A DNA stretch of 64,000 nt from Hippophae tibetana (Eukaryota > Streptophyta > Magnoliopsida > Rosales > Elaeagnaceae), in assembly GCA_037013495.1 (NCBI GenBank), contig CM072809.1:9126501-9190500 (forward strand). Reading direction: 5' to 3'. Position numbers and translations under genes: made by a program. Positions 14,010-29,400 of this stretch are shown piece by piece (position 1 is the first letter of the stretch; each line of letters begins with the position of its first letter). The notes under the pieces are model-generated. The model saw only the letters and a list, made by a program, of their open reading frames with translations, made no database searches and had not been told where the DNA came from.

Positions 14010-17000
14010 TCAGTGGCGGAAAGTTCTCACTACCTGCTCAATTCGCCGTCGGCAAAGAGGACAATTGCTCAAATGTGACGAGCAAGTTGTACAACAGCAC
14101 ATATGACCACACCTGTTAAAAATAAAAAAGAAAAATCATAGCCAGCAGGCTTGTTAATACACTTGAATCATAAGGCAAAACAATACGCATATAAAATTTT
14201 GAAGAAACTCTAGTTTTCAAGATAAATAAGAATTCTTACGGAACAAAAACAGAATTATACTCCTGCTCAAGACATATGACACATATATCTGGGACTAGAC
14301 GGTCCCTCCTTACACCATCCAATACATTCTCATCTTTATCATTTGAACCTGAAAAAGAACACAACATGCTAATGCCATATAGAGAAGCATATATAGTAAT
14401 AGGTAGATGGTGTGGGCAACATAAACTAACCTTCACTATCTTGCTCAGATCTCTTAGCAGCTGCAGCAAGAACCCTACATGGACAGGTTTTTAAGTGCTA
14501 CATTAATCTTGACATGGAAATAATAGCAGGAAAGTACGTAACTAGAGTTGAACGATAGGTTTGCATCACTAAATATGCCTTTTGTAAGAGGAAATTATCG
14601 TCATGAATATAATCTTTGCTTTATTCAATCGAACAACTCTACAGTCACCAAATTAGAATTACCAACAGAACTGCACCTTACCTTTTCTGCAGTTCCCAAC
14701 AGCGCCTTCTTTCCATGATGTATTGGACGGCATGCTTTGCAATCAAATAAACACCAAAGGCTGTTAATCCCATAGATGCATACTTGTACCACCTGATTAA
14801 AAATGAATCCACCTTAACCATACACCAATTTCCAATATAAAGAAACAGAGATAGACACAGACACTATAGCTTGATCAAATGAATGCATTACTAAGAATAA
14901 CCTTGCCCATTTTCCCAAGTTTGTAATAAGCTGATCAATGGTCTTGGGAGTGACATAAAAAGGCCCTTTATGAGGTCGCTGAATACGAACATTTCCAATA
15001 TCATCTTTGGCAGCCTGCTCGTATACATAAAACAGTAAGAGATTCCAAATAAAAATATATATATATATATATTAGGGACATTGTAAACATTCCATAACCA
15101 AAACCTCTGCCAGTGGATGTAAAAGGGAAACAAAAGACGAATTCATGTTTAGAACCACGGATTGAAAAATTGTCGACAATGTCATTGACATTATCGAAAC
15201 TTTAGACACCTAGATATCGATATATAATAACTATCTCGTTTGACAAAAATGTCGCAACATTGTCGATAAAATATCAAGAAAATGTCCTTTTTGTCAAAAT
15301 ATCATAAATACTATGGATATTATAGTGACATTCTAGACAAAATGTCGACAAGTGTCATTTTTTTTTAAAAAAAAATTATTTGATATTTTTTCTTTTCTAA
15401 ATAACGCTCTTGAAATTTATCTATCTATAGTTTTTGTATCTTTAATCAAAACATTATTTATTTGAATTTTGGATAATATTGTGTACTTATTTTCGTATAT
15501 TTTTTTATTTATATCTTATTATCATGTTTACATTGCTAGTATTACTTATATTTTTTGTTTTTCATAATTCAAATTATAATATGTACAGTCGAGATTTATC
15601 CATCTATAATATTATTATAATTACAATATAAATAATTTTTTTACATTTTAACTACTCATTTTACAATTTTATGATTAATTAATTGACTTATTGATCAAAA
15701 TGATCTCCATAAATATTTATAAATATATGTTTTAAACAAGAAAACTAGTTTAAAATATAAAGAATCGATTGTTTTGATGTTTTATTAAGTTTTATAAGAA
15801 AAGACAAAAATCATAATTTTGATTAGAGTTTCCATAGTTTTTGTGAATTTTTCCAATGTTTCCATCCAAAACGACAGTATCCTCGATATTTTTATAAAAT
15901 TTAAATATCAACATTTTAAACCTTGTTTATAACTTTACCCAGTTATTTTAGACATATAAGCTTTAGCTTTGTTTCTCATATATTTAAAAAGACATTACAC
16001 TGAGCAACAACATTAGAGTTTGAGCACTAAATAGCATGTACAGTAGGTTAATAATTGAATTAATCTTAAAACATGTTATACATAATGTGTGTGTATATAA
16101 CATATGTACACGCTATACATAATTTGAAAAATGTACGTAAACAATATATACACTCTATGTACAAAATAACATGTTATTTTGGAACCAATTCAATTATGTA
16201 CAAGCTAACATATCATTATGGGGCACCAATTCACTACATTGCAGGTACCAAGCTGAGATTAGCTAAGTACAAACTGGAAATATGTCATTATATAATTTTA
16301 GTCGTCCTAGGATGTCAAAAAGATAAGGCTAGCACCATTATACAGTACACAAGGAACTTTTATTTTTATAAAATAACAGGACCTGATTGGAAAATAGCTA
16401 CTCATAGTCTTGATCTTCTTTTTTTCCCTGATTTCATCGATCATCATGCTTGTTTAACGACAAGAAAGACACATAACTTGCAATTTAGGGTTATACCATA
16501 ACACATTACATACCTCACCAACAATAGTCAAAGAGGTGCCAGTTGGAAGTACACGCTCAATTCGCTTGACTCCAAGCATCTATGAAAACAGTAATAATGA
16601 TTGGCATGTCACTATAAAATAAATGGTGGAACATTGGATAAGTTAGAACTATAATGAATAAAGCAAACCTTGAGGCCTTGGAGATAGTCTAATGTCCCAC
16701 GAACAAGGGATTTACCAGACTCTTCAAACACCTCACTGACCACTGGCAACACAAAACTTGTGGCACTTCGAGCTCCCACGACAGATACACAACCAGTTCC
16801 ATCATCCTGATTAGGAGTACAATGAGACACCTTTGTTACAAATAAGTCATCCTTATAGCTCTTTATCAACTAATAACATTTAATAGCAAACCAGACATGA
16901 CATGAAGCACAATAGCACATTAGCATAAGAATGAGGGAGATCAAGAGTTGCTGACCAGATACCAAGGAACTTCTTTGCTCATGGATAGCATCAAAGCAGA

Positions 17001-18210
17001 ATCCTGTATCCAGGATCCAGCATCATTGTGCTTCAGAAAATGTTGTTCTGCCTAAAAAAATACGCCAACAAGAATGTTAGACACCTACAATCCCAACAGA
17101 GGTTAGGAAAGAGTTAAGAGAAAACTCATTATATAGGCTTGAGAAATTGCAACTATTTCACAATATAATTTGAGCTATGTCTATTTCAAAATACTTACTT
17201 CTAGACCCGGTTAAATGGGTGTGTAACAAAGACTAAAATTAAATATTAAAACTTATATTGGGATGCAAACTCAAGGCTATATTAGAAGATTTCGGTTTAA
17301 AAGAAATAATTACTAATAAGTGCACAGTGCATCTAAATTATGTTCCAAAAATATTACCGTTTCCTCCACAATCACACCTCTTAACCCACTGAACTCACAA
17401 CTGATAGCAGTATCTGAACCAACTCTCCCAGAAATTGCAACTACCAATGGCAATATACACTGAGCATCCAACAATTGTGCTGAAGAGACGGAGATCAAAA
17501 CCAATGAATCAGGGTAAATATCTAAACCAGCTAATACACCAAAAGGCAAAAAGCATATAGTCCAAATTTAAATTAATCTAAAATCGATGGCAGGAAAGGC
17601 TTAAACTGTGACTGGTGAAAAGTTTCATGCATATACGACTATTGTGACCTCATCAATCCCCAGGCGCTTCAAAACAAATTATTTTTCAGGAATGCTATTT
17701 TCCAATCGTTGAAGCTGATACTGCTAAGCATGAATGTGGATAAGCAAACAAATAAATCAAGCTATTCGACCAACCAAAAACAACAATGTAATTTTTGCAC
17801 CCCAAAAAAAAATGAAAATTGACCTACATAATAAATTTATGATCTTCTGAGGGAATTATACTAACAGTGAGACTCGAACAAAATAAATTCGACTAAGTAT
17901 ACAATTTTTCATACCCAAGTCCTTTAATTGATTGACCCGAGTTACAGATTTCAAAATTGCCGCATCCCTGTAAGATTATAAAACACCAAAAATTATCATT
18001 TTTGTTCCTCTCAAAAATACAACTTTACACAGTACCACAGCACTCTACATGCATTATAACGACATTTCAACTATACAAAACTCGGAAAGGATTTCAAGAC
18101 GTTAAGAATAAGTAGGGGCAACAATCAAACACTGACCTGCCACTGCTCCTCCCAAGAAGGTATAGAGCAGTTGCACTTAAACAACAACTTAGTCCTCCCC
18201 AAGGAAGCAT
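14010..18210 (-). CDS. SP1: SP1/MUL1-type RING E3 ubiquitin ligase (chloroplast outer envelope)
   Basis: Eleven exons join in frame with GT-AG introns: 18137-18210, 17915-17967, 17358-17479, 16956-17051, 16669-16806, 16514-16579, 14902-15014, 14682-14792, 14431-14474, 14240-14348, 14010-14112. The product is 342 residues, essentially the length of Arabidopsis SP1. It begins MLPWGGLSCCLSATALYL, a first membrane segment. The central GIDE/MULAN domain includes 'ISGRVGSDTAISCEFSG' and 'GKSLVRGTLDYLQGLK'. A second membrane span follows near residues 226-244 (YASMGLTAFGVYLIAKHA). The chain ends in a C-terminal RING at about 295-333 with Cys-x2-Cys (CVIC), CGH, CCxxC and CPLC. In Arabidopsis, SP1 ubiquitinates TOC import components and drives their removal (the CHLORAD pathway); the animal relative is mitochondrial MUL1/MAPL. 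Function here is by homology. Intron 6 (15015-16513) is enlarged by repeats. A paralog assignment to SPL1 is possible, but the sequence reads closest to SP1. Confidence 0.93.
15147..15926. repeat. Probable MITE-like insertion in SP1 intron 6
   Basis: The ends look like imperfect terminal inverted repeats: the left end 'AACCACGGATTGAAAAATTG' resembles the reverse complement of the right end, 'AACAAGGTTTAAAATGTTG'. The left third is full of short TGTCGACA/ATTGTCGA-like repeats not found elsewhere in the gene. No coding frame is present and I cannot define a target-site duplication. It is probably an old non-autonomous DNA transposon; family unknown. Confidence 0.4.
16066..16215. repeat. Dispersed repeat, copy 1 (SP1 intron 6)
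   Basis: Shares blocks with 44920-45075 in CSC1 intron 3, in the same orientation: 'TAACATATGTA' followed further on by 'TAACATGTTATTTTG' and 'TTCAATTATRTA'. Both copies are rich in TATGTA/TACATA palindromic steps. The 142-residue open frame that crosses it (16073-16501) has no recognisable domain and runs to the edge of an SP1 exon, so I treat it as accidental. Confidence 0.5.
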
Positions 18211-18388
18211 CTTCAACCAGCTCAATTTCTGAAACCCTAATTCCACAACCTTCAACTATTGCTCATCATCATATGCAATGACATATATCATACAATCCCA
18301 GCAAACGTTTAGATAATTAAAATAAATAAATAAAAACAAATCACAGTGACAAATGTTCCAATTCTATAGAAATGCACATTCCTTTAAA

Positions 18389-18425
<37 letters not shown>
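18389..18425. repeat. 37-base poly-G homopolymer upstream of SP1
   Basis: An uninterrupted run of 37 G on the plus strand, beginning about 180 bases upstream of the SP1 start codon. On the SP1 sense strand it is poly-C, in the 5'UTR, a 5'UTR intron or the promoter. Its true length is uncertain because such runs are hard to sequence and assemble. Confidence 0.95.
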
Positions 18426-18427
<2 letters not shown>

Positions 18428-18429
18428 AA

Positions 18430-18775
18430 AAAACTAAAAGAGACGCGAATTGTTGAAAGATTCTGGAAAGATTAGAGCTTGAAGATTGAGGACAATAAGG
18501 CGGGTCAAAAGAAGAGAAAAGCGAGAGAGAATTGTAAAAATAGTTAGCTGTGTAGGAGGTTTTGCTTTAAGTATTTATGTTGGTTTCTCCACTGGACGGG
18601 TTAGAATCGGATGCTAGGAGTGGAGGAGAGGGAGAAGGAAGAGAAGGGGCAGTGAGAAACTGAGTCACAGAGAGCTTCTGGATTGGGCTGCTGCTAAATT
18701 ACGCTGCCTGTATGTCACCGACTCATTTAGGCAACACGTTGTCTCCGATTAGCGTCTGACAAATCTAATCCGATA
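18430..18775 (-). promoter_or_regulatory. Probable SP1 promoter/5'UTR region
   Basis: A less AT-rich, purine-rich stretch (GA-rich on the plus strand, so CT-rich in the SP1 direction) between the poly-G run and AT-rich DNA. It has the composition typical of plant 5' leaders. The element AAACCCTAA lies at 18232-18240, just upstream of the SP1 ATG; in the SP1 direction it reads TTAGGGTTT, a telo-box. The transcription start and any 5'UTR intron could not be fixed by eye. Confidence 0.4.
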
Positions 18776-18949
18776 AGAACACACAAAGTATAAATTTTCC
18801 CTAATAATTTTTTTTAAATAATTTCTAACATATCTTTGAATTTTATAAAAAGATCTCGAATATCTTCAATTTTTAAATTAACATTATTAATATTCTTAGA
18901 AATTTAATGGTATTAATTTTTCATCTAATGATGTATTTTTCTTTTCATG

Positions 18950-21900
18950 ACTCCGAGACCAAATTACTTTGATTAATTTTTTGATTTTATATATTTTTAA
19001 CAAAAGTATGTATTAATTTTCTTATTTTTGAATTTTTAACAAATATATTCTAAAATTGTATTTAATCTTACCTTGTATTAATGAATATGGATCAACTTTT
19101 GTCTTTCACAACTTCGTGTACAATCTTTAGTTATCTTATTAAAAAATTTGAATTTTAGACTAAGAACTTACTTTAACCATTAATATGATTTGTACTTTTA
19201 TTTAAAATATAAAAAAGATATTGGATTTTAATGAAAATAAAACTTTTATTCATAAAAAAATAAAGATAATTACAACCTTAATTTTTTGTTAATTTACTTC
19301 ATAAGAGTTTGTTTATACATTATCTAAGAAGATGAATGTTTAAGTTATATGGTTATAACTTGTTATGCCTTCTTTATTATACAATAACCATTTTATGGAC
19401 AGAATAATAATTATTTTACATACATATTTAAAGATATGTAGAAGGATAAAGATTACATCTTATCTTTATCTCTTCGTTTTTTTTTTCTAAAATAAAGACA
19501 CATAGAAAGATAATAATTATATTTTTTTCTTTTTTTCTTTCTTTTTAAAAATTTATGCTAACAATTATTTAATAAAAATCTCTTAGTCAACATGCTTCTT
19601 CTTGATACTAAAGATATGGATCTCTTTGTGTCTTTTTTACAATAAAGACACTTGTGGTCATTATTTTGCTTTTTTTACTAATAGATAAAATTATTGTTTA
19701 ACTCCTTTAATTCATTACAATTTTAATGGTGTTTTATAATTTACAATTTTCTCAATATATTCTTGAATCATATTCATATTACTATATAAGATCATTATGA
19801 TTTTGCTTGTGAGGTAATTTACTCTAATTTAAAAAAAATCGATTTCATAGTATATTTGACTCAACATTATTGCTCTTTCTTGGTTAAGAGTTTCTTCATC
19901 AAATTATTCTTATAGTAAAACTCTAAGTTGGTCTATTGTTCTTGTTGAGATGTTATTATTATTTTAATAAAATAATAAGAATTAATAGGTTTTTTTAATA
20001 TGCCAAACTATTATGGAACTAAAAAATCTTAAAAGAACTAGATGATCATTTGCTTTTACTCTTTTCCTACAAAATTTAATGGTTTTTTTTTTAATTTTTG
20101 AAAAAATAGTTTAATTCCATTAAATTGTTACTTAGATAAATATTTTCAATAAATCCACGTTAAAATAATTGGTAATTAAGCTTTTGATATGCTCATTCAG
20201 TAATGTTGAATATGGCGCATGTGATTGGGTTTCTTCCTTATATATGAACTTTTTCTATTGTGAAAATTTTCATGTTTCAAATTGATCTTTTCTTAATTTT
20301 CTTGTTAAATTATAAAGATTTGGCAATTAACTTACATTTACATTTCTTTGTCTTTCCTTTTATTTTTTATGGATAAGGAATGTATTATATGTTTTCCTAA
20401 AAATTAATGGCCTTGGTATTTTTTCTAAATTTGTCATCTTTTATTTTGTAATTGTTTGGTTTTTTAATACTTGTGTATAGTTGCATTTTAGGTTGACTAC
20501 TACATCATTAGGTTTGATAAGCTTAAAGATTTTATAATTAGCAAAAATAATTTATGCTTCAATCCTATTAGTAAATACTTTATATATTACATTGAAAAAT
20601 CTAATTATTACTTTATTTGCTTCTGGTCATCTCTTATGTATTCATGGGATTAGTTCGTTATAAATAACATAATACTTTTCCTTTTCTTCTTAACTATTTT
20701 CTTTGAGCTATTATTTATCTGTTATATCAAACCATAAATCTTTTAAAGAGTTACTATTTTCTCTTTTAATTAATTGTGATATTTTATCCTCTTTTTTGAG
20801 ATTTTAATATCTTTTTTGTTGTAGTACTAAACTCTTCATGTTTTTCACATAAGAGTAACTTTTTGAGATATAAGTTTTTAATTGATTTTTTAAAACTTTT
20901 ATTTCCTTTTCTTTAATCTTGATTTCTATGTCAAGGTTGTTAATCTTTCCTACGATTGTAAAAACTATTAATAAGACTAATTTTTTAGTTAAAGTATTTG
21001 TTAAAGTATTTTTTTTACTAGTAGATATTCAAAATAAATTTTGCAATAGTTAAAACATTGTTGCTATCTGATTAATCTTACTTATTTATAACCTCGTATA
21101 ATATTAGTTTTTAAAAATATTCAAAAAATTTATTATATGTTCTAATAATAAATTTTGAGGATATATATGGAAAAAAATTTATTGTCTTTTTTTAAAGCTA
21201 AATATTCATTTTAATTACTATTATAGTTTCATTCACCTACTTGAAAAACTCTTGAAGTGAACCTACGTAGATATTCATCTTTATTATATACTCTTACTTT
21301 TAATATGTCTCAAATATTCATTTGAACCATCTACTATAGTATCATTTTATTATTTAGTCATGGATAATAAAGTGTTGGTAAATTTTGTATCTTATTTTTA
21401 CCTTTTCATATATTGAGTATCTTGATCAGTCCATTTTCGGACATAATTATTCTTAAATTTTGTTTGTAAAAGTTTTTTCTTTTATACTTATTTTTTAATA
21501 TATACTTTTGCATATGTCAAACGTATTAAAAACCTTTAGAATTGATTTTTGTCAATAATAACACTCAAAAATCCTAGTATGTTATTTAATACATGAGATT
21601 GAAGGGAATGTTTTTCATCTTCTATTTCAAATCTTAAATAATTTTTGTTGTTGTGCTAATATTGTCTTTTTCAGATAATATTATTATTTATTTATTATAT
21701 TTTTTAATATTTTTAATATGTCTAAACGATATTGATTGATATTATTAATAAAGACTGTTATATCATTAACATAGACACAATAAAAAGGGTGATACTTTTA
21801 AAAAAAATATTATTCATATATCTTTGAAATATTACTAATGTCTATTTTAATTCAAATAGTACACTAATTCATTAGAATTATTCATATAGATAATTAAAGT

Positions 21901-22520
21901 CTATTAATAATTCAAATTATTTATCTAATCTTATTTTTCATAATCTACTATTACAATCAAAACTATAATTTTTTTATTTCATTTGATTAAGGTTAATAAG
22001 TCTCCCATTCTTAAAATAAAAAAATATATAATATAATGTTTCTTTGGTTAGTGTTTTAAAATTTATCATTAGCTTTTTTTTCTAGTATTTCTTTTTTCTT
22101 TTTTCTACCAAAAATAATGTGCTTGTGTGTGGATTTATATTTGATTCAATTACTATTAATTTAAAAAAAAGTTAAATTTATTTACTGAATTCTTCTATGT
22201 TTTTTAGAATATAGACTATATGTTTTATTCTTATAACTTTATTAAGCTCTTGTCTATATTGTGTACATGATTGATATAAATTTGAAAAGTTATTTCTTAT
22301 CAAGAAATCAAATTCTATTTCATGTTGATATATAATAGGATACACAATTTTTTTCCTCCTATTATAATGTTAATATCTTTTATAACTTTGTTAAAATTGA
22401 TTAATTTATTATTTGTTATTCTTACTATCCAATCATTTGGGATTACAATAAAAAATTCTTATGAAAATACATATGTAATTGTTATATGGATCCAAACATG
22501 TAAATAATATATATTATATC
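18950..22520 (-). mobile_element. Decayed endogenous pararetrovirus-like relic, copy A
   Basis: Minus-strand reading in shifting frames shows, in order, a protease-like end (about 22,500-22,320), a reverse-transcriptase region with a degenerate catalytic box YVND at 21,759-21,773, an RNase H-like start (about 21,300-21,200), a Lys/Glu-rich possible coiled-coil segment (about 20,940-20,840), and a segment containing 'KEKYYVIYNELIP' (about 20,690-20,640) that resembles the translation-transactivator region of Caulimoviridae. The order RT-RNase H-transactivator, with no integrase seen, fits Caulimoviridae rather than LTR elements. Frames are broken by many stops and shifts, and no gene could function. 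It matches copy B (53.9-57.4 kb) at several points in the same order. Family identification is from remembered motif patterns; borders are approximate. Confidence 0.6.
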
Positions 22521-23800
22521 ATTTAAATTTATATCATATTTTAATGTAAATACTATTAAAATTAGTTATATTGTATATGTCATTATTTTCCTATATTTTC
22601 TCAGAATTTACATCATATTGCACCAAAATAATAATTATAGAAAAAAATTAAAATATTATTATCTCTATAATTTATTATTTATATACAATTTCATTGTAAA
22701 AAAATACAAGGGTTGCTTTGTTTAGAAAAATAAATAAAAAATTGTATTTCATGGTTTCCAATTAAATTCTAACTTAAAATCCATTAGAAAATGTAAACTT
22801 AATTAAATTTCTAAGTTAAAGTCCGGTGTAAATTAGAATTCTATCAAAATGTTAATACAAAAATAATATTATTATATACCATAGATTCATTATAATTTTT
22901 AAAAAATTGTTAAAATTTGATTACTTCTTATGATATAATACACATGATTTTTATTATCAATTAATAATAATTTTTTAAAATGTCAATCAATATTTGACAT
23001 ATCATACATTTAGAAGGAAAAGTAGCCTTAAATATTTAAGGTGTAAATAATATTTTATCTATCAATTTATTGAATGAGAATTAATATTAAATAAAAATAG
23101 TGAGATATTGAAGTAATTTTGAGTATTTTTATTTAAATAATGTAATTATATGTATATGTTAATATTAAATGTAATGTGATTTAAAAAAAAATTTGAGTGA
23201 AAGGTTTAAGAATATAAGAGTGTATTTATTAATTCATAATGAAAATCAATTGAATCAGAACGAGAAAGAATAAAAATAAATGTGTTCATCTTTTTTAAAA
23301 TGTAAAGTAATTATCCAAAATGTAAATAAAGAATAAAAAAATTACATTATACAAAAACTATCATTATAAATAAATTATTATTTATATTTAATTATATTTA
23401 ATATATTAATTTTATTTTTTAAAAAATAATTAATATAATAATATCTTTAAGTTAAAAAAATCTCAAAAATAGAGATAAGATGGCTATTTATTTAGAAAGA
23501 AAAGAAAAGAAAAGAAAAGATAATTAGCAAAAACGAGTTGTTGTGCTCTTTTATTATCATAAGTATTTTTAAAATAATATAATTTTTAGAGGATAAAATT
23601 ATATTTAAAAAAATGCTAGGAGGGAAACAATGATAGATTGGGAATGAAATAAGCTTGGAATTAAGAATGAAAGGGAGATTTGAAAATTATTTTTATTTCT
23701 TTTATTATATATTTTTTTGTCAAATAAATATAGAAAAGTGAGTTATCCCTATTATTTCCTGTCTTTCTCAATTACTAAAAAACCTACATGCTGTTTTACC
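22521..23800. other. Intergenic AT-rich DNA upstream of mitochondrial EF-Tu
   Basis: No gene seen. It contains a short (AAAAG)n microsatellite at about 23,498-23,521. The promoter of the EF-Tu gene probably lies in the less AT-rich stretch from about 23,780. Confidence 0.5.
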
Positions 23801-23883
23801 GTTTTACAGTCGGGTACGTACGGATCGGGTCCCCTTTCCCTTTGATTACACGAGACTGAGTCGAGGGAAAACCCCCACTAAAA

Positions 23884-23895
23884 GCCCTAAACCCT
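23884..23895 (+). promoter_or_regulatory. Telo-box-like element in the EF-Tu 5' leader
   Basis: GCCCTAAACCCT lies 65-77 bases upstream of the start codon. Telo-box (AAACCCTAA-type) motifs are common in plant promoters and leaders of translation and ribosome-biogenesis genes, which fits an organelle elongation factor. This is motif recognition only. Confidence 0.4.
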
Positions 23896-23960
23896 CAAGT
23901 TTCCGCCACTTTGTGCTTGAAGCTAAGAGTCCCTGAGTGCATCTTCTGCAGCTCTTTTCA

Positions 23961-27639
<3,679 letters not shown>

Positions 27640-28828
27640 GATATTGACAAGCTGGATGCTACAAAGTACAATCTGTCTGTGCTCCCCCGCTGACAAAAGG
27701 ATTAGGAACTGATCGTTTGGAAAACATTCAGTCATTCAGTTTGGTAATTTCTTGCGTAGTCCAAGTTTAGATGCGTTGTTTATTATTCTAGGCATTATCA
27801 GAATATTTTTGTCATGAAATTGAGAAATTGAAGAGATGGAATCATCGGGAAGAATTCTTTAACATGACCTATGTTCCATTTATGTGATATTTGGTTTTTT
27901 TATGTTATTATAAATAATTTATCTAAACAATATATTGGCGTAAGGACTATATATATTCAAAGTTCTGTCAGCACAGGCGGCAATTCACTTTCAGTTTAAT
28001 TATTTTTGCTTGTTATTAGGTGTGGTAAGTGTGGCCCATTACTTAAATAAAAAGTGTTACGAAGTAAAAATGACACTTTTTTCGTGTTTTTTAATAAATT
28101 TCAAAAATTATTCAATTTTGGAAAAAATAAATAATAAAAAATCAATGGTCGACTAACCCGTTGTTAACTTTGATCATTGTATCACGGCTTGGTTACCGCA
28201 GTCAGCCACACCATCAAGCTTACGGTAACTAGCTTAATTTTGTATGGCAACATTTTGACCATATTATTCACCTTTTCATTTCTCGTTGTACGACAGCGAT
28301 TTTAGTGTGGATGAGTTTATACATTTATCTTAATTTGTTGGTTCATTCTCACATCTGTTCTTACAAATAATTTTTTCCCATAATTTCTCTTTCTTTCTCT
28401 CTCAATTCACACACGGATCTATTTTCTCAATCCAATCCCCTTCAGCAGCATGTTAGGGGTTCCACCATCATAGCCGTTGAATCCATGGTGTTCATGTCGC
28501 GAACAAGAACAACTATACTACAATCAACACTGCAAATCACTTGTAGTCCAGAGGAATTAAACTGCACATTTATTCAATTGAAATTATGGTTATTATATAG
28601 CCTTGGATGCTGGAAACAACCCACGATCCACACTAATAGGATCGTGATGACATAGAAAATAGTCTAATGAAAGCAATTTTTTCTACATAAAAGGAATAAT
28701 CTAATCTAATCCTATTTCTACGGAAACTTAAGCAGACTTATCAGTTCAACGATGATTAATATTTATCATAGTTTCCATCATTCCCATGGTATCCATGTTA
28801 CGATATCAACGATGATCGCCAAAATAAA
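27640..28828. other. 3' flank of EF-Tu and non-coding DNA
   Basis: The first few hundred bases are presumably the EF-Tu 3'UTR. From about 28.0 kb on there is moderately AT-rich sequence without a supportable frame. It could include further decayed parts of the ABCG fragment that follows, but I could not recognise any. Confidence 0.4.
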
Positions 28829-29400
28829 CATTTACCTTATTTGCCTTATATTCTTTGATTATTCTCACTTACATTTTCAATGATAACGTTTTGGGAAGTT
28901 GGAATCGACGGTGGACTTCCTGGATTTTTCTTCTACTTTCTGACTGTTTTGGTTTCATTTGGGACAGAGAGTTCTTTTATTACTTTCTTATCAAGAGTTG
29001 TTCCTCATGTGATACTTGGGTATGTGATTGTGGTGGTAATTTTAACTTATTTTCTTCTATTTATAACAGTTTATTGGGTTTGGTTTAATTATAATTCTTA
29101 TCTCAAATATCCTTCTCCTTCGTAATGAATTTCGAGTTCCCGACAAGTGTTTTGTTGAAGGTGTTCATATTTTTTATAATAGTCTATTGAGTGTTGTTCC
29201 AGCATTTATGAAATTGAAGCTTTAGGAATGAAGATTACGAGTCAAATATGTTTGACAATTGGGGTTGCTTTTTTGCAACAACAAGGTTACAGATTTAATT
29301 AAATGGGCATGTTTGTGGGTCACTGCGGCTTGGGGATTCATGTGTAGTATTTTGTTTTACTTCTCTTTCTTGATGGAAATTTATGTGAATTTTGCTTATT
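28829..29400 (+). pseudogene. ABCG half-transporter pseudogene fragment (C-terminal membrane part)
   Basis: In one frame from about 28,832 the sequence reads LPYLPYIL, a stop, then 'ITFWEVGIDGGLPGFFFY', 'SSFITFLSRVVPHVILGY' and 'YWVWF'. Past 29,125, in broken frames, come 'NEFRVPDKCFVEGVHIFYN', a Met-Lys-Ile-Thr block and 'QQQGY'. This order matches the last membrane helices and extracellular loop of plant ABCG subfamily half-transporters (the ABCG1/2/6/16/20 clade, suberin and cutin barrier exporters). A segment of roughly ten residues expected between the helix and YWVWF is missing. There are several stops, and no nucleotide-binding domain is present nearby, so it is dead. Plus-strand open frames at 28,855-29,125 are remnants of it. 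Confidence 0.75.

Noticed and set aside
16073..16501. Plus-strand open frame of 142 codons
   Set aside because: It lies inside SP1 intron 6 on the opposite strand, overlaps a dispersed repeat, and shows no recognisable motif.
22322..22507. Plus-strand frame, and its look-alike at 55,823-56,023, as a conserved small gene
   Set aside because: Their similarity comes from the shared minus-strand pararetrovirus-like sequence; both are antisense shadows.
28855..29125. Two overlapping plus-strand frames as a small membrane protein gene
   Set aside because: They are pieces of a recognisable ABCG transporter C-terminus with missing parts and stops, so a pseudogene is the better call.
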